From Cloacibacterium sp047601505 (GTDB lineage Bacteria; Bacteroidota; Bacteroidia; Flavobacteriales; Weeksellaceae), in the NCBI RefSeq assembly GCF_047601505.1, contig NZ_JASGJD010000001.1, positions 2,914,001 through 2,978,000 of the forward strand: DNA of 64,000 nt. Reading direction: 5' to 3'. The notes beneath the pieces were generated by a model that saw only the letters and a program-made list of their open reading frames with translations, had not been told where the DNA came from and searched no databases. Below, piece after piece: positions 7,380-15,009 of this stretch. How positions within the stretch are numbered: position 1 is the stretch's first letter; the number at the start of each line of letters is the position of its first letter. The translations under genes were made by a program, and so were the position numbers.

Positions 7380-8009
7380 ATGATAAAAACACAAAAAATA
7401 ACAAGAAAGAAAGATATCCTTTGTGAGAAAGCAATGGCGCTTTTTATCTTTCTATTCATTTTTTATTTTCAATGTCTAAATGCACAACTCTACACTAAAG
7501 AAAACACAATAATTTCAATTCAAGATAGCACAATCGTTTTTCCCTTTAGTAATATACAAGAGCAAGATCAAAAAGAAACAGTAGAAATATATATCGAAGA
7601 AGAAACGCCCTTCTCTGGCTGGCAGTATTTCAAAAACACTTGTAAGATTGAAATCGTAAAACAAGAAAGTCTTGAAAATAAAAATAAAATCACCGTTTTC
7701 AAGAATAAAAAGGAGTCTGAGAAAAAAAATATCATTAAAAAGAAACAGTTCTTTCAAAAAAAATTTTTCATCACAAAAAGCAATCCTAGTATATTAAAAC
7801 TAACAAAATTAGCTCATCATCTTGCTTGCCTTAATAACATACAACAAAAATTACTTATACAGATTCATAATGAATCATCCATTTTAAAAATCAAAGATAC
7901 CATACAATACATAATAATTCACTATGAAAAAGTATTAGAACATATTAGTGTAAATTCTTTAAGCATACGCCCACCTCCAATTTTAAAGAAGTACAAAACC
8001 AAAATATAA
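7380..8009 (+). CDS. exported protein with C-terminal RPPP motif
   Basis: The protein has 209 residues. A hydrophobic signal (about 19-36, ending CLNAQ) is followed by a short beta-rich part (IISIQDSTIVFPF), a strongly basic Lys-rich middle (about 95-140) and the C-terminus SIRPPPILKKYKTKI. The protein at 52802-53422 has the same layout: signal, a short beta segment with IVT/IVF, a basic middle and a C-terminal RPPP. I do not know the function. Both are first in a cluster of secreted proteins. This gene begins 6 bp after the right site of the invertible segment, so it is the obvious first target of the switch. No promoter is seen in the current orientation. Confidence 0.7.
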   Translation: MIKTQKITRKKDILCEKAMALFIFLFIFYFQCLNAQLYTKENTIISIQDSTIVFPFSNIQEQDQKETVEIYIEEETPFSGWQYFKNTCKIEIVKQESLENKNKITVFKNKKESEKKNIIKKKQFFQKKFFITKSNPSILKLTKLAHHLACLNNIQQKLLIQIHNESSILKIKDTIQYIIIHYEKVLEHISVNSLSIRPPPILKKYKTKI

Positions 8010-8060
8010 TTAATTCTCTCAATTAGTAACAAAATACAACATATTAAAAACATAAATAAA

Positions 8061-8795
8061 ATGAAAAAAAACATCACTCTTTTTGTAGCACTTATAGTAA
8101 ACGTTGCACTATATAGCCAAGTAGGCATAAACACTCAAAATCCGCAAGGAATTTTTAATATAGATGGTGGCAAAGATAACCCTGCAACAGGCTCTGCTCA
8201 CACCACCATACAACAAAGCAATGACTTAGTATTTACTGCAAACGGAAATTTAGGGCTCGGAACAATTAATCCTGATACAAAACTGCACATAAACAATAGT
8301 ACTGTGGGAGCTATCAAGATTATTGACGGCACACAGGGAGCCGGAAGAGTATTGGTATCAGATTCAAATGGTGTCGGAACCTGGCAGCCCAATACAGGAA
8401 ATCAGCAATCTAATTATCAAAACTTCCAATGTAGTACTGCATCTAATTTCACAATAAATAATGGGGTTGCAACGTCTTTACCGGGTATAGGTGCTTACAC
8501 AGTATTAAATACCGGAAAATATGAATTGATATTTCATTCGTTTTTCAGAGTTCCTGCCACTACAGGAGTATATACTTTCTATGTACAGATATTTGTAAAT
8601 GGAAATATCGTCAAAAATGATGAAACATACGGTTACGTTCAAGGCAATTCTTATTTTAACACCCATTATCCGGCTATTATTTCTGCAAATGCAGGTGATT
8701 CAATTACAATTAAGATTGCACCTACTAACAATTTTATAATTGATTCACCTTTAGCTTCTAGGAATAATCTGGATATAATATACTTAGGCCTATGA
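8061..8795 (+). CDS. secreted surface protein with flavobacterial head repeat and C1q/TNF-like C-terminus
   Basis: The protein has 244 residues. The signal peptide ends in ALYSQ (about residue 20) and is followed by VGINTQNPQGIFNIDG, a motif common at the start of exported flavobacterial proteins. Next comes LGLGTINPDTKLHI, the type of repeat used in tail-fibre and adhesin heads, then IIDGTQGAGRVLVSDSNG. The C-terminal half (about 120-244) is an all-beta stretch (ELIFHSFFRV, FYVQIFVNGN, GDSITIKIAPTNN) resembling a C1q/TNF-like jelly roll. Probably a surface-exposed binding protein. It follows the RPPP gene by 51 bp in the same direction and would be co-controlled by the invertible promoter. 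Confidence 0.65.
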   Translation: MKKNITLFVALIVNVALYSQVGINTQNPQGIFNIDGGKDNPATGSAHTTIQQSNDLVFTANGNLGLGTINPDTKLHINNSTVGAIKIIDGTQGAGRVLVSDSNGVGTWQPNTGNQQSNYQNFQCSTASNFTINNGVATSLPGIGAYTVLNTGKYELIFHSFFRVPATTGVYTFYVQIFVNGNIVKNDETYGYVQGNSYFNTHYPAIISANAGDSITIKIAPTNNFIIDSPLASRNNLDIIYLGL

Positions 8796-8892
8796 TTTTA
8801 TACAGATCTAAATTTTTTACTTATTAAAATTCCACAGAGCAAATCCACGAGGTATTAGAGGAATTAAATCTTTACACATTGATATTAAGCTT

Positions 8893-8918
8893 TTCCTCTT
8901 TTACTTCGAGGAATTTTT
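8893..8918 (+). terminator. terminator after the secreted-protein pair
   Basis: Stem TTCCTC (8893-8898) with GAGGAA (8908-8913), then five T. Confidence 0.65.
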
Positions 8919-8950
8919 AGATTAAAAATTAACAATCAAAAATTAATATT

Positions 8951-9682
8951 ATGGCAATTCTGCACAAAATTAAGGCTTATCTCTACGATAACGCTCTTAC
9001 CAAAGACAACCCAAACGATTATATCGCACGCACTGTAAGCGAAAGAAGTCTTAACGTGAAACAAATCTGCGAAGCAGCAGTTAATAGAGGTGGTTCGGAT
9101 GTTTCGGCTGCCTCTATGCAGCATGCTACAGAACTTTTCTTAAAGGAAATGGCATACCAGCTTTGCGATGGATATTCCGTTAACACAGGCTATTTCACTG
9201 CTTCTACTCTAATAAGAGGAGTATTCGATAGCCCAACAGAAACTTTTAACTCTGCTAAGCACTCCATCCTTTTCCAATTCAATCAAGGGGAAAAACTTAG
9301 AGCAGAAATCCCTACTATTGAAGTCAACATTTTAGGTATCGCAGACGCCTCTTCTGCCATTCTTCAGGTAACGGATGTAAAGAGCGGTTCGGTAAACGAT
9401 TTGCTTACTCCAAACAGAAATCTCAAAATCAGTGGCAATAAAATAAAAATAGCAGGTGAAGATACCGCCAACGGAGTATATTTTGTAGATACCACCACAC
9501 AATCCAGAACGGTTGTAGATGCTACAGATATTGTAACCAACAATCCATCAGAAGTTATTATTGTAACTCCCGCCCTAGCTGCTGGTACATACACAATAGA
9601 AGTAGTAACGCAATTTGCCCAAGGCTCGTTACTGAAAGAACCTCGTACAGCAGGATTAGAGAAGATACTAACGGTACAATAA
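8951..9682 (+). CDS. HU-like DNA-binding protein with DUF4469 C-terminal domain
   Basis: The protein has 243 residues and no signal peptide. Residues 1-120 resemble the HU/IHF-like fold of Bacteroidota proteins (YIARTVSERSLNVKQICEAA, FLKEMAYQLCDGYSVNTGYF). The C-terminal part (about 130-243) is beta-rich with GNKIKIAGEDTANGVYFVD and ends in RTAGLEKILTVQ, as in DUF4469. Such proteins may shape DNA or bind special structures; the role is unknown. It is the only likely DNA-binding protein of this cluster and could act on the switch, but nothing here shows that. A terminator before it separates it from the secreted genes. Confidence 0.7.
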   Translation: MAILHKIKAYLYDNALTKDNPNDYIARTVSERSLNVKQICEAAVNRGGSDVSAASMQHATELFLKEMAYQLCDGYSVNTGYFTASTLIRGVFDSPTETFNSAKHSILFQFNQGEKLRAEIPTIEVNILGIADASSAILQVTDVKSGSVNDLLTPNRNLKISGNKIKIAGEDTANGVYFVDTTTQSRTVVDATDIVTNNPSEVIIVTPALAAGTYTIEVVTQFAQGSLLKEPRTAGLEKILTVQ

Positions 9683-9694
9683 ACAACACTGCCT

Positions 9695-9710
9695 TGTCCG
9701 AGCGGACAAT
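9695..9710. repeat. short perfect palindrome after the DUF4469 gene
   Basis: TTGTCCGAGCGGACAA, a 7-bp stem with a 2-nt centre, 13 bp after the stop. A smaller stem (CCGAA with TTCGG) follows near 9726-9748. No T run, so not an ordinary terminator. Confidence 0.5.
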
Positions 9711-9813
9711 ACAGTATAGTTCACCCGAATAATACACCTTTGTTCGGTCGAATAAGAGGCAATAGTCATAGATTAGGCTATTTTTCAACATAAAGTAGCT
9801 CAATAATAATCTA

Positions 9814-9916
9814 GCCTTCAGAGTAATTATAGTCTTCATAGTTTTTCATTATGTATGATGCAAAGAAAAATATGTGTTTTAGAAAAGAATAGCGTTCATC
9901 ATAAATCTCTGAAGGC
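9814..9916. repeat. copy 1 of a 103-bp element with 10-bp inverted ends
   Basis: It begins GCCTTCAGAG and ends CTCTGAAGGC, followed by TTTT. Its last third holds AGCGTTCATCAT, also present in copy 2 (10957-11059). The interior can pair CATAGTTTTTC with GAAAAATATG. There is no convincing ORF. It could be a structured RNA or a small non-autonomous mobile repeat. Confidence 0.6.
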
Positions 9917-10232
9917 TTTTTATAAACTGTATTGATAAGTGGTAATTTGTGAGTGTAATAATAAGAATTATACTTTCTCTGACACAATTACTACTATATT
10001 AATAAATGGATATTCTGAAATGATAGTAATCTGAAGACCAGCGCAGACGAGTTTAATATTTTATCTCATGACAGAATTAGACAAATGAATTCTAGATAAG
10101 AAATAATTAGTTCATCACGATAATTATTAGAAAAATGGTCTAGAAAAATAGTAGTGGTATATAAGCTCCCATTATTATATAATTAAGAATATCCAGAGTA
10201 TAATCTCGCAAATGTACATTGCTATGATTTTA
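9917..10232. other. gene-free stretch rich in nested inverted repeats
   Basis: No ORF above background on either strand. A long hairpin lies at about 9938-10003 (GTGGTAATTTGTG with CACAATTACTAC, inside it GTAATAAT with ATTATAC). GGATATTCT near 10010 can pair with AGAATATCC near 10189, and inside that TTCTAGA and AATAATTA pair with TAATTATT and TCTAGAA (about 10089-10150). This amount of nested pairing suggests a structured RNA. A TACATTTG box on the minus strand (10216-10209) could start it. Confidence 0.4.
10209..10216 (-). promoter_or_regulatory. possible minus-strand -7 box
   Basis: TACATTTG on the minus strand fits TAnnTTTG. It would read into the structured stretch to the left. No -33 TTG found. 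Confidence 0.3.
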
Positions 10233-10276
10233 TTTAATTTTAATAGGCAGGAAAAATTGCCTGCCTTTAAAATTAA
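10233..10276. terminator. strong hairpin, likely bidirectional terminator
   Basis: GGCAGG (10246-10251) pairs with CCTGCC (10260-10265), extended on both sides by A/T pairing of TTTAATTTTAA with TTAAAATTAAA. Confidence 0.65.
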
Positions 10277-10422
10277 ATAATAAACTTTTGATAGAACAAC
10301 TTTGATAATAAAATTTATAAATAGTTATAACCTAAAATCGCATTGTTAAATAAAATAATCTTATACAATTTTTAATGTGTTGAAAAAATTCACTAATAAC
10401 AACAATAACCACCCAAAACACA

Positions 10423-10878
10423 ATGAAAGAAGACAAAATAATTTTTAATAACGAAAAATTTATTCATATTTCTTTTATGACTTCAGTGATTTCTATTATT
10501 ATTTCTTTACTATTATTCAGCTTAAATTTTTTTGAAAATAATATTTTAATAATAATATTAACCACTTTAATCATAATAATAATTTTGCTATTGAATTCTA
10601 AAATAGTTTTTCTACAAATTTCTAAGGAAGCAATCAATATTTCGAGCCAAAGTTTACTTTATGAATTCTTAGGCTCAAAAAAAAATGAACTAATAATAGA
10701 ATATTCATATTTATGCAAGTTTGAAATAACTTATTGTAATCCAACAAGTATAATAGTACTATTCATTCATAAGAATGGAAATTATTATTATAAGAAAATT
10801 CCCTTGACTTTCTTCAGCAAAAAAAGTATCGAGTTATTAGAAATACAAATAATGAGAAAAATAAAATGGTATCTATAA
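10423..10878 (+). CDS. small membrane protein, unknown
   Basis: The protein has 151 residues. Two adjacent hydrophobic segments (about 15-35 and 40-60) are followed by a C-terminal part of about 90 residues of mixed beta and basic character (SSQSLLYEFLGSKKNELIIE). The layout, two membrane helices then a PH-like cytoplasmic domain, resembles small bacterial PH-domain or YcxB-like proteins, but I cannot assign it. It stands alone between two structured non-coding patches and has a very high A+T content. Confidence 0.55.
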   Translation: MKEDKIIFNNEKFIHISFMTSVISIIISLLLFSLNFFENNILIIILTTLIIIIILLLNSKIVFLQISKEAINISSQSLLYEFLGSKKNELIIEYSYLCKFEITYCNPTSIIVLFIHKNGNYYYKKIPLTFFSKKSIELLEIQIMRKIKWYL

Positions 10879-10956
10879 ACTCAAAATAAATAAGCTTTTA
10901 CATTATAAAAAATAATACAATATCAACACTATATAGATACCATTAAATAAAAAATT

Positions 10957-11059
10957 GCCTTCAGAGTTATTATATAATCTTTATAGTTTTTTTTCAATAG
11001 TCTATCTGTATTATTGAAAATATTTAAAAAAAAGAGCAGCGTTCATCATCTCTGAAGGC
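10957..11059. repeat. copy 2 of the 103-bp element with 10-bp inverted ends
   Basis: It begins GCCTTCAGAG and ends CTCTGAAGGC then TTTT, as in copy 1, and has AGCGTTCATCAT just before the right end. The interior sequence differs from copy 1 but again folds (TTTTCAATA with TATTGAAAA). Same ends, same length and different sequence with a preserved inner stem argue for a conserved structure. Confidence 0.6.
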
Positions 11060-11091
11060 TTTTAAAATAAATTTCTATTTATAATTTTAAT

Positions 11092-11164
11092 GCCCCCTGA
11101 TTCTGCAAAACATGAATGATGTAACTGAATATCTCTGGGATGTGGGGCGTTTCCCAGGATATTC
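11092..11164. ncRNA. candidate structured RNA: bulged hairpin with possible pseudoknot
   Basis: GAATATC, one bulged T and CTGGGA (11127-11140) pair with TCCCAG and GATATTC (11152-11164) around an 11-nt loop. The loop holds GGGGC (11144-11148), which can pair with GCCCC at 11092-11096. No T run follows at once. It lies 120 bp before the DUF1304 gene, so it may be a leader element or an independent RNA. Confidence 0.35.
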
Positions 11165-11282
11165 TTTATCTTTAAATTAAACAGTGAAAAACTCTCAAAA
11201 ATAATTTCTTTCACAGTTATTTCAAAAATTAATCAAATACATAAAACTTATAACAATAAAAAATTTAGAGGCAAATTATTTT

Positions 11283-11678
11283 ATGTATTTTAGTAGAAAA
11301 AAATTAAAACTCATGCAAATACTTTCAATCATCCTCGTTTCATTGGTAGCCCTAGAACATCTTTATATTTTGTATATGGAAATGTTTGCTTGGGAAACTT
11401 TGGGCAAGAAAACTTTTAAAGGTTCTTTATCTGATGAACTTTTTAAACCTACCAAAAAACTCGCCGCCAACCAAGGTTTGTACAATGGTTTTTTATCCGC
11501 AGGATTAATTTGGAGCTTTTTTATAGAAAACCCAGAATGGAAGACCAACGTTCAGATTTTCTTTTTGGGTTGTGTAATTGCTGCCGGAGTTTATGGCGCA
11601 GTTTCGGCTTCTAAAAAGATATTTTTCGTACAGGCTTTGCCTGCAATTTTAGCTTTGGCAGCCGTTTTATTACAATAA
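11283..11678 (+). CDS. DUF1304 family membrane protein
   Basis: The protein has 131 residues with four predicted membrane segments. The first contains LVSLVALEHLYILYMEMFAW, the family's hallmark (VALEHxYILYxEMF). The family has no firmly known function. Family members usually start just before the first helix, so the ATG at 11313 (MQILSIIL) may be the real start instead of 11283. A terminator follows at once. Confidence 0.85.
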   Translation: MYFSRKKLKLMQILSIILVSLVALEHLYILYMEMFAWETLGKKTFKGSLSDELFKPTKKLAANQGLYNGFLSAGLIWSFFIENPEWKTNVQIFFLGCVIAAGVYGAVSASKKIFFVQALPAILALAAVLLQ

Positions 11679-11680
11679 AA

Positions 11681-11708
11681 AAACTCAAGATAAATTTCTT
11701 GAGTTTTT
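11681..11708. terminator. bidirectional terminator
   Basis: AAACTCAAGA pairs with TCTTGAGTTT, with A and T tracts on the two sides. It serves the DUF1304 gene and the convergent porin-like gene. Confidence 0.8.
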
Positions 11709-11770
11709 GTTATTTCTAAAAATATTTTAAAATTTCAAATCTTCTTTATTCCAACATCAACATTCCTCAT

Positions 11771-12403
11771 TTAATCAAAAATGTAAGAAATTCCTGCCGA
11801 AAGAATGTGTTGTTTTTTGGCTTTAAGACTTGCTGGGTCTTGAGTTTCTACTTTTAAATCTGGTAAATTATCTGTAATACCATAATCAAATCTAGCAAAA
11901 ATTTCTACTTTTCTTTTATAACTAAATCCTAAACCACCAGAAATAGCAAAATCAAAAGCTGCTGCCTTTCCGAATGTATCTGTAGTATAATATTGTGGTT
12001 TGCTAGGATTTTTAATTGATTGATTCATCAAAAAACCAAATCGTGGTCCTAATTGACCAAAAAATTCAGATTCAGCTTCAGAGAAATAAGCTTTAAAATA
12101 AATAGGAACACTAATGTAATTGCTGGCATAAACAGCACTATTTTGTCCGTTTTCGCCAGCTCCTAAATATTCAATTTCTGGTTGTAGATAGAACATATCA
12201 TCACCTCCAATAGGAACAATTGCAAGAAATCCACCATAAAAACTTACTCTGGCAGAAGAAGGATTGTGCGCATTTTGCACTCTGGAATAAGTAGGCCCTG
12301 CGGTAACTCCAAATCTGGTAGAGCTAAAGTCTATCTGCGCAAAAGCCATAGATGAGGCAAAGGCAGAGACTACTATTGCCCATTTTTTTAATGTTTTTTT
12401 CAT
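11771..12403 (-). CDS. outer-membrane beta-barrel protein (porin-like)
   Basis: The protein has 210 residues. The signal peptide (1-22) ends SSMAFAQ. The remainder is a set of amphipathic strands: RFGVTAGPTYSRVQ, VSFYGGFLAIVPI, FYLQPEIEYLGAG, ISVPIYFKAYF, FGQLGPRFGFLM, and a final ILSAGISYIFD with a C-terminal aromatic residue. This matches the PorT/OMP_b-brl_2 group of eight-stranded barrels. Function unknown. A promoter lies at 12466-12498 and a strong hairpin at 12426-12450 in the leader. Confidence 0.8.
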   Translation of the reverse strand: MKKTLKKWAIVVSAFASSMAFAQIDFSSTRFGVTAGPTYSRVQNAHNPSSARVSFYGGFLAIVPIGGDDMFYLQPEIEYLGAGENGQNSAVYASNYISVPIYFKAYFSEAESEFFGQLGPRFGFLMNQSIKNPSKPQYYTTDTFGKAAAFDFAISGGLGFSYKRKVEIFARFDYGITDNLPDLKVETQDPASLKAKKQHILSAGISYIFD

Positions 12404-12425
12404 AGTGTGTTTATTTAAAATAAAA

Positions 12426-12450
12426 CTTCATAATAAAAATTATTATGAAG
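12426..12450 (-). terminator. hairpin between sucD and the porin-like gene
   Basis: CTTCATAATAA pairs with TTATTATGAAG around three bases, followed on the minus strand by TTTTATTTT. It ends sucD transcripts. It also lies downstream of the promoter at 12466-12473, so transcripts of the next gene must cross it. Confidence 0.65.
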
Positions 12451-12465
12451 TTTTAAAATTATATT

Positions 12466-12498
12466 CAAATATAGAAAATTATCCTAATACTTTGGCAA
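12466..12498 (-). promoter_or_regulatory. promoter of the porin-like gene
   Basis: On the minus strand TTG (12498-12496), 22 bp, then TATATTTG (12473-12466). The -33 part lies inside the 3' end of sucD. Confidence 0.55.
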
Positions 12499-13351
12499 CA
12501 GTTTTACCGATGTCTGCAGGAGAATCTACTACGTTAATTCCATTTTCTCTCATAATCGTCATTTTAGCTTGTGCAGTATCTTCAGCACCACCAACAATAG
12601 CACCAGCGTGTCCCATTGTTCTACCTTTAGGAGCAGTTTGTCCTGCGATAAAACCAACTACAGGTTTTGTAGAACCACTTGCTTTATACCATCTTGCAGC
12701 TTCAGCTTCTAGAGAGCCACCAATTTCACCAATCATTACCACAGCTTCAGTTTCAGGGTCGTTGATGAAAAGTTCTAATGCTTCTTTTGTTGTAGTACCA
12801 ATAATTGGGTCTCCACCAATACCAATAGCAGTAGAAACACCATAACCAGCTCTTACTACTTGGTCTGCTGCTTCGTAAGTAAGGGTTCCAGATTTAGAAA
12901 CGATACCTACTTTACCTTTTTTGAAAACGAAACCTGGCATAATACCAATTTTAGCTTCGTCTGAAGTGATGATACCTGGACAGTTTGGCCCGATTAATCT
13001 AGCGCCTTTATCTTTGATGTATTCTTTAACTTTTACCATATCAGCTACAGGAATTCCTTCTGTAATACAAACGATTACTTTAATTCCAGCTTCTGCAGCT
13101 TCCATTACGGCATCTGCAGCGAATGCAGGCGGTACGAAAATGATACTTACATTAGCTCCGGCTTTTGCCACAGCATCTGCAACGGTATTAAACACTGGTT
13201 TACCAAGATGCTCTGTACCTCCTTTTCCTGGGGTTACCCCACCTACTACGTTAGTACCGTATTCTATCATTTGGCTTGCGTGGAAAGTTCCTTCGTTACC
13301 TGTAAATCCTTGTACGATTACTTTTGAATCTTTGTTTACTAATACTGACAT
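12479..13351 (-). CDS. sucD: succinyl-CoA ligase alpha subunit
   Basis: The protein has 290 residues, the normal length. The CoA-binding Rossmann domain begins VIVQGFTGNEGTFHASQM (about 12-29). GPNCPGII (about 122-129) and the phosphohistidine loop GRTMGHAGAIVGG (about 243-255) are present. It joins CoA to succinate with ATP or GTP formation in the TCA cycle. The beta subunit is not in the window. It follows the lpxD-like gene with a 58-bp gap. Confidence 0.95.
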   Translation of the reverse strand: MSVLVNKDSKVIVQGFTGNEGTFHASQMIEYGTNVVGGVTPGKGGTEHLGKPVFNTVADAVAKAGANVSIIFVPPAFAADAVMEAAEAGIKVIVCITEGIPVADMVKVKEYIKDKGARLIGPNCPGIITSDEAKIGIMPGFVFKKGKVGIVSKSGTLTYEAADQVVRAGYGVSTAIGIGGDPIIGTTTKEALELFINDPETEAVVMIGEIGGSLEAEAARWYKASGSTKPVVGFIAGQTAPKGRTMGHAGAIVGGAEDTAQAKMTIMRENGINVVDSPADIGKTVAKVLG

Positions 13352-13409
13352 TTCTAATTTTTAATTTTTGTAAAAATAGTATTTTTAGAGTTCTACACAA
13401 AGAAATTGA

Positions 13410-14309
13410 TTATAAATTTTTGAGTTTTACCTCTTTCTTTAAATAACTTCTGAATTCTTCTGCAATTGGCCCAAAATAGGTTCCTTTAGATAAACTTCTG
13501 TTAACCCCAACTTGCGCAAGAAGTACTGTTCCGCTTTCGATGGTAACTCCAGATGCAATTCCTACTTGTCCCCAAATGGTAACTTCGTCTTCGATAATAC
13601 AACAACCTGCAATACCGGTTTGAGAAGCGATAAGAACTTTTTTACCAATAACGGTATCGTGTCCTATTTGAATTTGATTATCCAAAATACTACCTGCACC
13701 AATAATGGTAGAATCTGTAACACCTCTGTCTATTGTACAAAGATTACCTATTTCTACATTATTTTCTATAATTACATTTCCTACGGAAAGCATTTTTCTG
13801 AAACCTTCAGCATTTTTGTTGTAATAAAAAGCGTCACCTCCTAAAACGGTTCCTGATTGAATAACGCAGTTATTACCAATTTCGGTTCTGTCTCCAATTA
13901 CTACATTTGGAAAAATCATACAATTATCTCCTATTTTCACATCGTTTCCGATTACTACAGAAGGGTGAATTTTACAATTTTTTCCAATTACAGCATTTTG
14001 ACCAGTTGTTTCAAAAGTTTGAATACCTTGGTAATATTCGTTAATTTTATTAAAATCTCTGAAAGGGTCGTCTGAAATAAGAAGAGCTTTACCTTCTGGG
14101 CAATCTACTTCTTTGTCTATCAAAATAATAGTAGCTTCAGAAAAAAGCGCTTTGTCGTAATATTTGGGATGGTTTACAAAAACAATTTCACCAGCTTTTA
14201 CACGGTGAATTTCGTTAGTTCCAAAAACTTGAAAATTTTCGTCTCCTACAAATTTTGCATTAATTAATTCTGCAATGGTCTTAAGAGACTGAGGTGATTG
14301 AAATTTCAT
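13410..14309 (-). CDS. second LpxD-like acyltransferase (left-handed beta helix)
   Basis: The protein has 299 residues. The N-terminal uridine-binding-like domain (1-100) is followed by hexapeptide repeats (IGNDVKIGDNCMIFPNVVIG and on) and a C-terminal helix. The domain order is that of LpxD, UDP-3-O-acylglucosamine N-acyltransferase, but it is shorter than the 344-residue LpxD at 17188-18222 and diverged. GHDTVIG carries the position of the usual catalytic His. Many Bacteroidota carry this paralogue beside efp and sucD. It may use another acyl chain or another sugar; the true substrate is not known. Confidence 0.75.
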   Translation of the reverse strand: MKFQSPQSLKTIAELINAKFVGDENFQVFGTNEIHRVKAGEIVFVNHPKYYDKALFSEATIILIDKEVDCPEGKALLISDDPFRDFNKINEYYQGIQTFETTGQNAVIGKNCKIHPSVVIGNDVKIGDNCMIFPNVVIGDRTEIGNNCVIQSGTVLGGDAFYYNKNAEGFRKMLSVGNVIIENNVEIGNLCTIDRGVTDSTIIGAGSILDNQIQIGHDTVIGKKVLIASQTGIAGCCIIEDEVTIWGQVGIASGVTIESGTVLLAQVGVNRSLSKGTYFGPIAEEFRSYLKKEVKLKNL

Positions 14310-14311
14310 AT

Positions 14312-14384
14312 TATTGTAGGATGTTGGATGATGGATGCTGGAAGAATTGTATCTTACATCCAGCTTCCTACATCCAGCTAATTT
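14312..14384. repeat. degenerate 7-bp repeat patch between efp and the lpxD-like gene
   Basis: GGATGTTGGATGATGGATGC and, inverted, CATCCAGCTTCCTACATCCA. Same family as the patches at 1197-1262, 4120-4150 and 44673-44742. Confidence 0.5.
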
Positions 14385-14946
14385 ATTTTACACGTTCTAA
14401 GTAAGAACCGTCTTCTGTGTTTACTTTAATTTTGTCTCCAGCTTCAATAAAAAGTGGCACTAAAACTCTAGCTCCAGTTTCTACAATTGCATTTTTAAGA
14501 GCGTTGGTCGCAGTATTTCCTTTTACACCTGGGTCTGCTTCAATTACTTCTAGGTAAACTGTCTGAGGAATTTCCGCAGAAAGTGGTGTTTCGTCTGATT
14601 CTTTAATAATGATGGTAACTTCTTCACCAGCTTTCATAAACTGAGCGTTCTCAATCATTTCTTTGTTAAGATACATTTGAGAGAAATCTTCGTTGTTCAT
14701 AAAATGGTAACCGTTTTCGTCATCGTATAAATATTGAAATTTACGAGTAATCACTTTTACCTCATCTATTTTGTGACCTGCAGAGAAAGTATTATCAATA
14801 ACTTTTCCGTTGGTTACAGATTTTAGTTTGGTTCTTACAAAAGCAGGCCCTTTCCCTGGTTTTACGTGAAGAAACTCTATTACTTTGTAAATGTCGTTGC
14901 TATATTCTATACAAAGTCCTTTTTTAATATCGTTGCTTGTTGCCAT
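14383..14946 (-). CDS. efp: elongation factor P
   Basis: The protein has 187 residues. The KOW-like N-terminal domain has the loop HVKPGKGPAF with Lys32 at the tip, the residue that enters the ribosomal P site and is often modified. OB domains follow. EF-P relieves stalling at poly-proline, which may matter here because two secreted proteins of the window end in RPPP. The gene lies between lpxA and the lpxD-like gene, a common flavobacterial order. Confidence 0.95.
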   Translation of the reverse strand: MATSNDIKKGLCIEYSNDIYKVIEFLHVKPGKGPAFVRTKLKSVTNGKVIDNTFSAGHKIDEVKVITRKFQYLYDDENGYHFMNNEDFSQMYLNKEMIENAQFMKAGEEVTIIIKESDETPLSAEIPQTVYLEVIEADPGVKGNTATNALKNAIVETGARVLVPLFIEAGDKIKVNTEDGSYLERVK

Positions 14947-15009
14947 TAAAAATATGTTGTTTTGAAAATTTATTATTTGTTTTAGTAAGAGTTTGAAATC
15001 GTTTAACGA

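Noticed and set aside
9814..11164. Retron non-coding RNA
   Set aside because: No reverse transcriptase gene is near and the structures lack the known branching-G arrangement.
12405..12845. Plus-strand frame opposite sucD, and similar long frames opposite lpxA, lpxD, pnp and the 1337-residue gene
   Set aside because: They lie antisense to well-supported genes, have unnatural composition and no promoter.
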